In this document: in pieces, positions 42,915 through 51,120 of the stretch
Layout of the letters: each line of letters opens with the position of its first letter
Position numbering within the stretch: the stretch's first letter is position 1
Assembly (NCBI GenBank): GCA_001920415.1
Contig: MNJR01000139.1
Location: 74,636-138,635 of the forward strand
Length of the DNA stretch: 64,000 bases
Reading direction: 5' to 3'
Source: Acidobacteria bacterium 13_1_20CM_3_53_8
GTDB lineage: Bacteria > Acidobacteriota > Blastocatellia > Pyrinomonadales > Pyrinomonadaceae
Notes under the pieces: model-generated
What the model was told of the DNA's origin: nothing
Seen by the model: the letters and a program-made list of their open reading frames with translations, nothing else
Databases searched by the model: none
Made by a program: the position numbers and the translations under genes

Positions 42915-44132
42915 TCACCCGCTCGCAGTGATGTAATAGATAACTCCTGCGTAATCGTCTGTGACCAGAAACGAGTTTGGGGCGATGCGGAACACGTCTG
43001 CGGGTCTGCCGTAAATCTTGCGGTTCTGAAGAAAGCCCAGTATGAAATTCTGCGGCGCGCCGCCACCATGCGGGATACGCACTACGCGGTAACCATGACC
43101 GAGACCGATTTTTGACGAGCCGTGCAGCGCTACTAGAAAGTGGTCGCGCAGAGCAGTGTTACTGTTGCTCGCGTCGAAATAGTCGAAGCCCAAGGGCGAA
43201 CTGTGAGCTAGAAAACCTACTACGGCGAGCGGCACATCATTGCACACGCGATTCCCCGAAGAGGCGCGAAACTTAGGGTCTGCGTAAACTCGCCCTCTGA
43301 ACTGGTAGCAATACGGCCAGCCGTAGTTCGCGCCCTCGCGCAGACGATAGAAAGTGTCTTCCGGTCGTTCGTCGCCCAGATGATCCGCGCCCATGTTGGT
43401 TGCGAACAGTTCACCGCCAACCCATTTCAAGCCAACCGCGTTGCGAAGTCCCCGCGCGAAAAATTTCTGATTGCTCCCATCCAAATCCATCTGCACCAAA
43501 CTCGCACGCACCTCTTCTCTCTCCTCACAAGCGTTGCAACTGCTCCCAACGGCGACATAAACCTTCTCGTCCGGGCCTATGACAACCGTGCGCGTCAGAT
43601 GCCACCCGCCGTACTTGTAGCTCAACCCGTAGCCGGGAAAAGTTGCCAGCACTTCAGGACGGCTCGACGGAGAAGTTTCGCCCAACTGAAACCTGTAGCG
43701 CACCAGATGATCCGTTAGCGCCAGATAGAGCCACGTCACGCCCTGACGGTCTGTGTGAAAAGTCAGGCTGTTCGGATTGCGTAGATGTGAGAGATAGGGA
43801 ATGACTCTGCGAAACCTTCCGCTTGATTGATCGAAGCCGTCAAGGATGTAGACTGCGCCACGCGTGTTGTCTGCGCGGCTGAACATGTCCGTGACGAAGA
43901 TTCTACCGTCCGGGCTTTGCGCCATGAAGCGAGGACGGTTCAAGCCCTGAGCAGCAATTTTGATGTCGAACCCTTCGGGCAGTTCGAGCGAGAAGGTGCG
44001 ACCGCGCGAGAGCGTGATTTGATGCGGCTCTAACTTTAGCGAGCCGGAAGTCTGAGCGTGCGCGGCACTCACAGTTATGGCATAGATGATGAAGATGATG
44101 CTGATTGCTATTGCTCTTTTGTTGTGAATCAT
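42915..44132 (-). CDS. Exported PQQ-dependent sugar dehydrogenase-like protein (GSDH family)
   Basis: 405 residues from ATG 44132 with a signal peptide (IIFIIYAITVSAAHAQ). Six-bladed propeller of the soluble glucose/sorbosone dehydrogenase type: LNRPRFMAQSPDGRIFVTDM, GGWHLTRTVVIGPDEKVYVAVGSSCNAC, ARGLRNAVGLKWVGGELFATNMGADHLGDERPEDTFY and GANYGWPYCYQ match the family. Four cysteines could form disulfides. Oxidises a sugar or sorbosone in the periplasm, donor unknown. Confidence 0.85.
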   Translation of the reverse strand: MIHNKRAIAISIIFIIYAITVSAAHAQTSGSLKLEPHQITLSRGRTFSLELPEGFDIKIAAQGLNRPRFMAQSPDGRIFVTDMFSRADNTRGAVYILDGFDQSSGRFRRVIPYLSHLRNPNSLTFHTDRQGVTWLYLALTDHLVRYRFQLGETSPSSRPEVLATFPGYGLSYKYGGWHLTRTVVIGPDEKVYVAVGSSCNACEEREEVRASLVQMDLDGSNQKFFARGLRNAVGLKWVGGELFATNMGADHLGDERPEDTFYRLREGANYGWPYCYQFRGRVYADPKFRASSGNRVCNDVPLAVVGFLAHSSPLGFDYFDASNSNTALRDHFLVALHGSSKIGLGHGYRVVRIPHGGGAPQNFILGFLQNRKIYGRPADVFRIAPNSFLVTDDYAGVIYYITASG

Positions 44133-44158
44133 AAGCTCTCTTTGCGATTGACACACCA

Positions 44159-44255
44159 TGTCAGTACCGCCTGCGGTAGCGGGCGGGTCGTTTGAATTGT
44201 TACTAGCGTATTAGCTCAAAGTATTACCCGCCCGCTACCGCAGGCGGTACTGACA
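44159..44255. repeat. Family B inverted repeat, copy B3, in a divergent gap
   Basis: TGTCAGTACCGCCTGCGGTA plus GCGGGCGGGT (44159-44188) faces its exact complement (44226-44255), with a 37-nt centre that has its own weak symmetry. The remaining 44256-44680 holds no gene I can support. Promoters for the divergent dehydrogenase and ABC genes must be nearby. Confidence 0.9.
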
Positions 44256-44680
44256 AAGACTTCAGGAACTTTGTGCGAGATAATAGACCTTGAACCATTT
44301 TGATGGAACTGAAATTTTTCAGCGCGCGTACAGAACACTTGTGGATGAAAGTCCAGGCTAGTCTAAACGAGCGCTCTCTTCATCTTTCTTCTTGACGAAG
44401 CTTGTGGGCGCGTGTAGGCTACAGAGACATTAGAAGGTGACTACGATGAAAATTATCTTCATGCAGTTCTAGCTGTCTAAGCAAAGTAAGAAGAGTGACG
44501 CGCTCGCCGTTCGCTTCTCGATCCTGAGAATTACGACGCGCGTCGTCAGTGGCCTACCCCAAACAGCCGCAGACTTTTCTATCGCTTGCTTAGACTCCTA
44601 CCACATCTTTCGTAAATCCAATTCAATCGGTTCTCTAACTTTTCGGCGTCTATACGCCTTTTCGCTCATTGGGGGCTTTC

Positions 44681-45505
44681 ATGAACATTCCAGCTATAGA
44701 GGTCAAAGACCTGCGTAAAGTTTTCCGCAAGCGACGCGGGTGGCTCAAGTCCAAGTACAGGGAAGAGTGGGCGCTAAAGGGCGTTTCGTTCGAGGTCGCT
44801 GACGGCGAGACCTACGGGCTTCTTGGCCCGAATGGGTCTGGCAAGTCAACGCTCATCAGAATTCTCTCTACGCTGCTTATCCCAGACGGAGGCTGTGTGC
44901 GCGTGCTGGGACATCCCTTGCCGGAAGAGCATGAGATTGTGCGACGAAAGATAGGGCGCGTGAGCGTTGACGCGGCTTACTACAAAAAACTTTCTGCGCG
45001 CGAGAATCTGCTTTACACGGCGCTGCTTTACGGTTTGAGTCCCAGCGAGGCAGAGCCGCGCGCAATGCAGGTTCTTGAAGAACTCGGCATGGAGAGCCGC
45101 AAGTTCTCCACGCCCCTGGAAGAGATGAGCCGAGGGATGCAGCAGAAGATAACGATTGCGCGCGCGTTGATGATTAACCCGCCGCTGCTTCTGCTGGACG
45201 AGCCTACTACTGGGCTTGATCCCAAAAGTCGGCGTGATGTGCAGAAGTTCCTGGAAAACTTACGAGCGCGCGAGGGCACGACCATTCTGCTAACTACGCA
45301 CGACATGGCGGAGGCTGAAAGATTGTGCGCGCGAATAGGTTTTCTGGCGCACGGGCGTTTGGTTGCCGAAGGAACTGCTGCGGAGTTGAAGAGGCAGTCT
45401 AGAACCGAAAATCTAGACGACGCTTTCATACGCCTGACGGGCGAAGAACTGGATGAAGAAGCGGCAGCAGATGTTTTCGGGGAGGAAGTTTTAGAGGAGG
45501 TCTAG
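44681..45505 (+). CDS. ABC transporter ATP-binding protein (ABC-2 type exporter)
   Basis: 274 residues from ATG 44681. Walker A GPNGSGKST, Q-loop region, signature MSRGMQQK (the MSxGM form typical of drug/polysaccharide ABC-2 exporters), Walker B LLLLDEPTTGLD and H-loop TTHD are all intact. The stop codon TAG touches the ATG of the permease gene, so the two are translationally coupled. Confidence 0.93.
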   Translation: MNIPAIEVKDLRKVFRKRRGWLKSKYREEWALKGVSFEVADGETYGLLGPNGSGKSTLIRILSTLLIPDGGCVRVLGHPLPEEHEIVRRKIGRVSVDAAYYKKLSARENLLYTALLYGLSPSEAEPRAMQVLEELGMESRKFSTPLEEMSRGMQQKITIARALMINPPLLLLDEPTTGLDPKSRRDVQKFLENLRAREGTTILLTTHDMAEAERLCARIGFLAHGRLVAEGTAAELKRQSRTENLDDAFIRLTGEELDEEAAADVFGEEVLEEV

Positions 45506-46330
45506 ATGGAACAGACACTCAGACAAGCGTGGGCGTTCGTCTTCCGGGGCTACCACCTCGTCAGGCGATACATTTCGTGGGTGATAGTATGGAATTTCTA
45601 TGCGTTCGTCACCTCAATCACAATTGCGCTCATAGGCGTTGCGGCGAACGATTATCAACTGACGCTGACGCTAGTCATTGGCGCGCTTCTCTGGAACTTT
45701 CTCTCGAATCTCTATTCGGAGATAGCAATGTCAATCGCGTACGAGCGCTGGGAAGGAACGCTTGAATACACGTTCATGGCTCCAGTCTCTCGCCTGATTC
45801 ACCTTTCGGGCGTGAGCGTGTTCGCTCTCTGCCAGAGTTTAATAACGCTGGTTATAGTGCTAACAGGTCTGCTGCTATTTACGAACATACGTTTCGCGGG
45901 AGCGAACATGTTCGGCGTGCTTGTGGTGCTTTTGGCGAGCACGTTCGCGTTCGTAGGCTTAGGCTTAATGGCTGCCGTTCTGCCCGTGATGAGTCCCGAA
46001 CGCGGGGCAGAAGCAACGCACATCTTTCAAGGGTCGCTGCTATTAATCTCCGGCATCTACTATCCTGTGCAAGTTCTACCGCGTTGGGTGCAGCCGCTCT
46101 CGCGCCTGTCGCCCGCGACCTACACGCTCGCGGCCTGTCGCAAGCTAGTAGGCATAGGCAATCCGGCTTCGACCCAAAAACATCTGGTCGGAGCATCCAT
46201 CGCGGATGTTGCGCCGGAACTCGTGACGCTTCTTCTGATGGGCGCGGTGCTGATGCCCCTGGGTCTGTGGGTCTTCGGACGAATAGAGAATTGGGCCAAG
46301 CATACGGGGAAGCTGAAGAGAACGGGATGA
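45506..46330 (+). CDS. ABC-2 type permease
   Basis: 274 residues with six hydrophobic segments and the ABC-2 membrane signature near the fifth helix (FQGSLLLISGIYYPVQVLPRWVQPLSRLSPATYTL). GAGGAGG lies just before the ATG. Forms a two-gene exporter with the preceding ATPase; the substrate is unknown (drug, lipid or polysaccharide). Confidence 0.9.
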   Translation: MEQTLRQAWAFVFRGYHLVRRYISWVIVWNFYAFVTSITIALIGVAANDYQLTLTLVIGALLWNFLSNLYSEIAMSIAYERWEGTLEYTFMAPVSRLIHLSGVSVFALCQSLITLVIVLTGLLLFTNIRFAGANMFGVLVVLLASTFAFVGLGLMAAVLPVMSPERGAEATHIFQGSLLLISGIYYPVQVLPRWVQPLSRLSPATYTLAACRKLVGIGNPASTQKHLVGASIADVAPELVTLLLMGAVLMPLGLWVFGRIENWAKHTGKLKRTG

Positions 46331-46428
46331 AGAGACGCGGAGACGCGGGGACACGGCGACGCGGCGAAAAAGAGAGTCAAGCTGCACGAGCTTGCTTTTC
46401 CTCTCCGCGTCTCCGCGTCTCCTCTTCG
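46330..46428. repeat. Family H inverted repeat (GACGCGGAGACGCGG type)
   Basis: GAAGAGACGCGGAGACGCGG... (46330-46366) faces CTCTCCGCGTCTCCGCGTCT... (46401-46428). The centre includes AGCTGCACGAGCTTGCT. It abuts the 3' end of the permease gene. Confidence 0.78.
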
Positions 46429-46494
46429 GTAGTGAGAAGCTGTTAAGATGCGAACTGCTTTGATTAAATTCAGCCCGCTCGGATTACAAAGCTG

Positions 46495-47166
46495 ATGAAA
46501 AATCGCTCGAACGAAGAGAAGAAAAGGCATGCCAGCAAGATTCTCAAGCTTCTCAAGCGCGAGTACCCTGATGCGCGTTGCACGCTCAACTACTCGAACC
46601 CGCTTGAACTTCTTATAGCCACAATTCTTTCCGCGCAATGCACGGACGAGCGCGTCAATCTGGTGACGACGGAGCTTTTCAGAAAATACAGGCGTTGCGA
46701 GGATTTCGTGAAAGTCCCGCAGACAGAGTTAGAAACGGACATACGCTCTACGGGCTTTTATCGCAACAAGGCAAAAGCTATTCAGGGAACATGCAGGATG
46801 ATAAGCGAAGAGCGCGGTGGGCGCGTGCCAGACGATCTGGAATCGTTGCTTGCTCTGCCCGGCGTGGCGCGAAAGACTGCGAACGTTGTGCTGGGCAACG
46901 CGTTCAATAATCCTGCGGGCGTCGTCGTTGACACACACGTGCAGCGATTATCGAATCGCTTGGGTCTATCAGACGAGAAGCAGCCCGAAAAAATCGAGCG
47001 CGACTTGAGCGAGCTTGTTCCACGGAAAAGCTGGGTTCAATTTCCGCATCTTCTCATAGCGCACGGTCGCGCCATCTGCAAAGCCCGCTCGCCTTTGTGC
47101 TCAGAATGCGTGCTTGAACAACTCTGTCCTTCATCACTGCTCAAAGGAGATGGTATGAAAGTGTGA
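46495..47166 (+). CDS. nth: Endonuclease III
   Basis: 223 residues. Bifunctional base-excision glycosylase for oxidised pyrimidines. The helix-hairpin-helix LPGVARKTANVVLG provides the catalytic Lys, VDTHVQRL provides the Asp, and the 4Fe-4S motif C-x6-C-x2-C-x5-C (CKARSPLCSECVLEQLC) closes the protein. Normal length. Confidence 0.95.
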   Translation: MKNRSNEEKKRHASKILKLLKREYPDARCTLNYSNPLELLIATILSAQCTDERVNLVTTELFRKYRRCEDFVKVPQTELETDIRSTGFYRNKAKAIQGTCRMISEERGGRVPDDLESLLALPGVARKTANVVLGNAFNNPAGVVVDTHVQRLSNRLGLSDEKQPEKIERDLSELVPRKSWVQFPHLLIAHGRAICKARSPLCSECVLEQLCPSSLLKGDGMKV

Positions 47167-47263
47167 ATTAAAGCGATTGAGAATTCGAGAGCGGCGGGGG
47201 GCAAGCCCGCCTTCCTGACCACGAGGTTAATAAAGCTGAAGGGTTAAGTCACAAAGCTCTCTT

Positions 47264-47773
47264 CTATCGAAACTGCCACTTCTTTCCTTCGCCTAGAAAT
47301 TTCACAGTCTCTTCCACACGCCGCGCTCTGGTCTCTGGCCGCTTGGCAGAGGTAATCCATGTTACGTAATCCTTCTTGTGCGTATAGGAGAGTTGGTTGA
47401 AGAACGATTTCGATTGAGGCGCTGAAGCTAGAGCCTTCTTCAGATCCACGGGAACTTCAACGGTGCGCGGATGGCCGTCAATTTCGAGAACAACTTTGAC
47501 CACGTCGCTAGCTTTCACTTTAGCCCCGGCCTGCATCTCTTTGTTGACAATCATCGCGTGCGTACCGTCGCCCATAGGGGCGAGCGAGGTGCGAATGGGA
47601 AAGTTATTGAGCGTGCCTGTGACCGCCACGCGACCGCGCGTGCCCAGCTTCTCGCTCTGCTCTGGCGTCAACTGCAAATATGACCACGCGCCCTTCGGCC
47701 CGGTCGCTAAGATGGGCGCGCTGAACTTGAGTTTTATTCCATTCTTGCTCTTCGCCTCTGAAGTTTTTGTCAT
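47264..47773 (-). CDS. YdeI/OmdA-like protein with DUF1905 domain
   Basis: 169 residues: an N-terminal DUF1905 beta-barrel (KLKFSAPILATGPKGAWSYLQL, GTLNNFPIRTSLAPMGDGTHAMIVNKEM) followed by the bacteriocin-protection (OmdA) helices (ALASAPQSKSFFNQLSYTHKKDYVTWITSAKRPETRARRVEE). Function poorly known. Confidence 0.85.
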   Translation of the reverse strand: MTKTSEAKSKNGIKLKFSAPILATGPKGAWSYLQLTPEQSEKLGTRGRVAVTGTLNNFPIRTSLAPMGDGTHAMIVNKEMQAGAKVKASDVVKVVLEIDGHPRTVEVPVDLKKALASAPQSKSFFNQLSYTHKKDYVTWITSAKRPETRARRVEETVKFLGEGKKWQFR

Positions 47774-47903
47774 CTTCTCTCCTTTATCAACGCAAGCTTT
47801 TCTCTTGCCTGCAAGTTTTCATGCCTGACAGCTTGCTCGGCGTGCGCGGTCGGATTTCTAGAGATTTAATTGCCCTGAGATTTTCCTGAGCAGTGAGTTC
47901 GGA

Positions 47904-48626
47904 TTATTGATCGCCGCCCTGTTCTATCAAGATGCTCGTTCCGCCGCCGTCAGAAGCGCTGATGACCACGTTGGCTCTGTCCGAATGCAGAACCGTGCTT
48001 CCGCTGCTTGGCTTACGCACAATCTGCGCCGGTTTCAGCTTGGCTATGTACCAATCCGTAACCTTGTCCAGCGAGTCGTTGGTATGCAGTTGCAAGACGC
48101 GCCCTTCTTCGCCGCCAATATCTAACTGCGTTTGAGCGCCCGGATATAGAAGAGAACTGTCAATCGTTGTCGTGCCGGATGCCGGCGGCGAGGGCAAGCC
48201 AGGGACGGCGGGCGGTTGCTGAGGCTGAGGCACTTCGGTCGTAGGCTTGATAATAACTTTTCGCGCGAGAGAGCGGCTGGTCTTGATAGCCGTGACTATA
48301 GCGACCGAAGCAATAGCGCCGAACAGAACGATTGCAAGCAAGATGAAGAGCCAGACCTTGCCGCGCTTCTTCTTCGGCGTCATCTGCAACGCTTGCGCCG
48401 ACTGAGGCTGCGGAGCGCCCGCATCCGTAGGAGAAATGTACGCGGGGCCTGTCGGCAACGGCGTGAAGCGATCCGTTGGCGCAGCCGTGCGCTCCTGCGC
48501 GCCTAAGATTTTCGTCGCAGCCTCAGAAACTCCAGCAGTATCCGGGGCAGGCTGTCCACACTGGCGACAGAATCTGGTGCCCGGAATAATCTCGGCCCCA
48601 CACCGTGTACAAGCTAGACTCGACAT
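47904..48626 (-). CDS. Zinc-ribbon membrane-anchored protein
   Basis: 240 residues from ATG 48626. N-terminal zinc ribbon (CTRCGAEIIPGTRFCRQCGQ), a Pro/Ala/Thr-rich spacer, a basic KKKRGK followed by one membrane helix (VWLFILLAIVLFGAIASVAIVTAI), then an outside domain of about 110 residues (SSLLYPGAQTQLDIGGEEGRVLQLHTNDSLDKVTDWYIAKL). The architecture suggests a cytosolic sensor ribbon linked to an exported beta-domain; specific role unknown. Confidence 0.75.
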   Translation of the reverse strand: MSSLACTRCGAEIIPGTRFCRQCGQPAPDTAGVSEAATKILGAQERTAAPTDRFTPLPTGPAYISPTDAGAPQPQSAQALQMTPKKKRGKVWLFILLAIVLFGAIASVAIVTAIKTSRSLARKVIIKPTTEVPQPQQPPAVPGLPSPPASGTTTIDSSLLYPGAQTQLDIGGEEGRVLQLHTNDSLDKVTDWYIAKLKPAQIVRKPSSGSTVLHSDRANVVISASDGGGTSILIEQGGDQ

Positions 48627-48669
48627 ATCAGAAACAATACGACGCGCAAAGCGGAAGAGCAAGAGAAGG

Positions 48670-48810
48670 GAAAGGCAAAAGGTAGAAGTAAAAAGGCAAA
48701 AGGGATAAGGATGAGGAGAGTGCTATTACTTCTTCTCTCTAAATCTGAAAAAGCGGCTTCCTCCTAACTTTTACCTTTTTACTTTTACCTTTTACCTTTC
48801 CCTTTACTCC
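48670..48810. repeat. Family A inverted repeat, copy A8
   Basis: Purine arms (48670-48706) face pyrimidine arms (48767-48806). It carries the stop codon of the minus-strand DNA glycosylase gene. Confidence 0.83.
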
Positions 48811-49688
48811 ATCCAATCGCGCGTCATGTCGCACCAGAGCGCAAGGCCGCGCCATGAGTTGAAACGCGAGTAGTGGCGCTCTATCTTTTTGTCTTTGGCT
48901 GCGCGACCATTGTTGTGCATGCGTGCGTATTTGGCGCGCACCCATGAATCCAGAGCCATCACGTCGTAGCGCCCCACGAGTTTCAGAAGATTTTCGGCAG
49001 CGTAATCGCCTACGCCTTTCACGCGCTTCATCTCGCGTTTTAATTTGTCGGTCGGCAGGTCGCTCGTCGCCCAGCTTTCGACATCCAGTTCGCCAGAGGC
49101 TACACGCTCGGCCAACTCCTTAAAGTATGGCGCGCGGTAGCCTGCGCGAACCTCTTCGCGATAAAACTCTGAGGGCGCTTCGGCCATAGCTTCGGGCGTG
49201 GGAAAGCTGCGCCGACCATCTTCGCTCTCTCGTCCAAGATTTTTGACAAGCCCCGTGACCATCTTGTCCGTCAATGCCCAAGAGCAGTTCGTGGTGCAGA
49301 TTGATTTCACCAAATCTTCAAACACAGTCGGCGAGCGCAGCAACCGGCCAGCGCCCTGTTTCGGAATCCAGTCGAAATCCGCATCGCTTCCAACCGCCTC
49401 GTAAAAATCTTTCATGTCGTCATCAAGACGGAAGATGTGGCGCACATCACGCGTGATTCGTTCCACTGCGCGCTTCGTCAATCGTCGCGGTACGCTGACA
49501 TTAATCGCGCGATTTCCGGCATTGATTCGAGCCGTGACGGGCTGGCCTTCGCCCACTTCAAGTACGCGCGTTAAAGTCCATCTCTCTTCATCTAACTCGA
49601 AAGGCAACAGTTCGTACCAACCATGACTCCTGACCGTCCGTTTGTAATTGAAATCGTCTGGCATAGGTATGTTGATTTCCATTTTCAT
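48804..49688 (-). CDS. DNA glycosylase of the AlkA/OGG (HhH-GPD) superfamily
   Basis: 294 residues. The C-terminal half has the helix-hairpin-helix MKRVKGVGDYAAENLLKLVGRYD followed by the catalytic Asp (MALDSWVR). SPTVFEDLVKSICTTNCSWALT matches the helical entry of 3-methyladenine DNA glycosylase II-like enzymes. No iron-sulfur cluster. The damaged base recognised is not clear. Confidence 0.85.
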   Translation of the reverse strand: MKMEINIPMPDDFNYKRTVRSHGWYELLPFELDEERWTLTRVLEVGEGQPVTARINAGNRAINVSVPRRLTKRAVERITRDVRHIFRLDDDMKDFYEAVGSDADFDWIPKQGAGRLLRSPTVFEDLVKSICTTNCSWALTDKMVTGLVKNLGRESEDGRRSFPTPEAMAEAPSEFYREEVRAGYRAPYFKELAERVASGELDVESWATSDLPTDKLKREMKRVKGVGDYAAENLLKLVGRYDVMALDSWVRAKYARMHNNGRAAKDKKIERHYSRFNSWRGLALWCDMTRDWME

Positions 49689-49762
49689 TGATTTAGAATC
49701 GAAGAAGATTTCAAGAAAAATTACCAGAATTCTTCAAAACCGGGAAGCATCCACTCAACTTG

Positions 49763-49882
49763 TTTGCGAGCTTATCTCTTATCTTTGCGCCTTTGCGAGA
49801 AACTGCAACTCTCTTCAATCTTAAGATTAATGAGAGTTGCATGTTCACGCAAAGGCGCAAAGATAAGAGATAAGCTCGCAAA
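49763..49882. repeat. Family C inverted repeat, copy C2
   Basis: TTTGCGAGCTTATCTCTTAT... (49763-49813) faces its complement (49832-49882) almost perfectly over about 50 bp, with AATCTTAAGATT at the centre. It lies between divergent genes, as copy C1 does. Confidence 0.9.
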
Positions 49883-50011
49883 GGTGATCTCAAATACGTT
49901 CTCAAGTTGAAGCTTACAATGCTCGCAGCCTTTTCTGTTTCGACAACTTGTGAACGTATAATTGAGCGCACAAGTTTGACGAAAATCCTGGTTTGACCTT
50001 AAACGTTCGCG

Positions 50012-50755
50012 ATGCACTTCAAAGATTACTTCTCGAAACGCTCCGAAGATTACGCGAAGTATAGACCGGTCTATCCGAAAGAACTGTTCAAGCATCTGGC
50101 TTCGATTGCGCCGAGCCGCGAACTGGCTTGGGATTGCGCGACCGGGACTGGTCAGGCCGCGTGCGCGCTCTCTCAAATTTTCGCGCGCGTAGTGGCTACA
50201 GACGCAAGCTCTTCTCAACTTGAGCACGCGACAGAGCGCGATAGAGTTGTTTACAAAGTTGCGCGAGCGGAAGATTCCGGTCTCGAATCACACTCGGTTG
50301 ATTTAATCACAGTCGCGCAGGCGCTGCACTGGTTCGACCTTGAAAAATTCTATGCGGAAGTGCGTCGCGTGTTGAAGACAGAAGGCGCGCTGGCCGTCTG
50401 GAGCTACAACTTGATTAACGTTTCACCTGAAATAGACGAGGTCATCAAAAGATTCTACAAAGAGATTGTCGGCCCCTATTGGCCGCCCGAACGCCGCCTG
50501 GTCGAAGAAGGATACAACTCTGTACCTTTCCCGTTTCGTGAAATAGAGACGCCGCAATTCGATATGCGCGCTCGATGGACGCTTGACGATCTTCTGGGAT
50601 ACCTGCGAACGTGGTCTGCCACGCAGAAGTTTATGGAGAAGAACAAAGTTGATCCGCTTCTGAGCATCAACGATGAATTGCTAGCGCTCTGGGGCGAGCC
50701 GGAGAGCGAGCAACAGGTTCGCTGGCCGCTGCGATTAAGAGTCGGAGTGGTCTAG
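50012..50755 (+). CDS. SAM-dependent class I methyltransferase
   Basis: 247 residues. Rossmann motif I is AWDCATGTGQAACAL (LDxGxGxG type, here DCATGTG), and the motif ITVAQALHWFDLEKFYAEVRRVLKTEGALAVWSY is typical of UbiE/trans-aconitate-type methyltransferases acting on small molecules. N-terminus HFKDYFSKRSEDYAKYRPVYPKELF is characteristic. Substrate unknown. Confidence 0.85.
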   Translation: MHFKDYFSKRSEDYAKYRPVYPKELFKHLASIAPSRELAWDCATGTGQAACALSQIFARVVATDASSSQLEHATERDRVVYKVARAEDSGLESHSVDLITVAQALHWFDLEKFYAEVRRVLKTEGALAVWSYNLINVSPEIDEVIKRFYKEIVGPYWPPERRLVEEGYNSVPFPFREIETPQFDMRARWTLDDLLGYLRTWSATQKFMEKNKVDPLLSINDELLALWGEPESEQQVRWPLRLRVGVV

Positions 50756-50853
50756 CCTTTGAGCGCCGACCTGGTTAGAATAGAGATTCATAGTTAAGAA
50801 GACTGGTTTCTGGGCCAGCAAGTTTCAAGCAATTTTCTTTGGAGATATTTTTA

Positions 50854-51024
50854 ATGGCAACGTACACTCCGCCGCCCTACTTTCCACAAAACTCGCTCGC
50901 GCCGCCGGACGAAAAGCGCTACAAGAAATTCAAGCTCTTCGTTTTCAGCATAGCGCTATTTCTGCTGCTGCTCGCAGCAGGAGTCATCCTGGGCATAATC
51001 TATCTCTTCAAAGCTTTTCTTTAA
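50854..51024 (+). CDS. Small single-helix membrane protein
   Basis: 56 residues from ATG 50854, with GGAGATA upstream. A Pro-rich N-terminus (TPPPYFPQNSLAPPDEKRYKKFK) and one C-terminal membrane helix (LFVFSIALFLLLLAAGVILGIIYLF). Function unknown. Confidence 0.65.
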   Translation: MATYTPPPYFPQNSLAPPDEKRYKKFKLFVFSIALFLLLLAAGVILGIIYLFKAFL

Positions 51025-51120
51025 TCTGGAATCTGGTAAATTCCTTAAAAATTTTCCCCTCTCAAAAAAGCCCAGCCGGGCGCTTCGCTCAAATTTCAGG
51101 ATTGGAAACTATCTTCTCTT

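Noticed and set aside
44340-44380. GGATGAAAGTCCAGGCTAG resembling the start of RNase P RNA
   Set aside because: Only this short motif fits; the remaining conserved regions and the expected 300-400 nt structure are absent.
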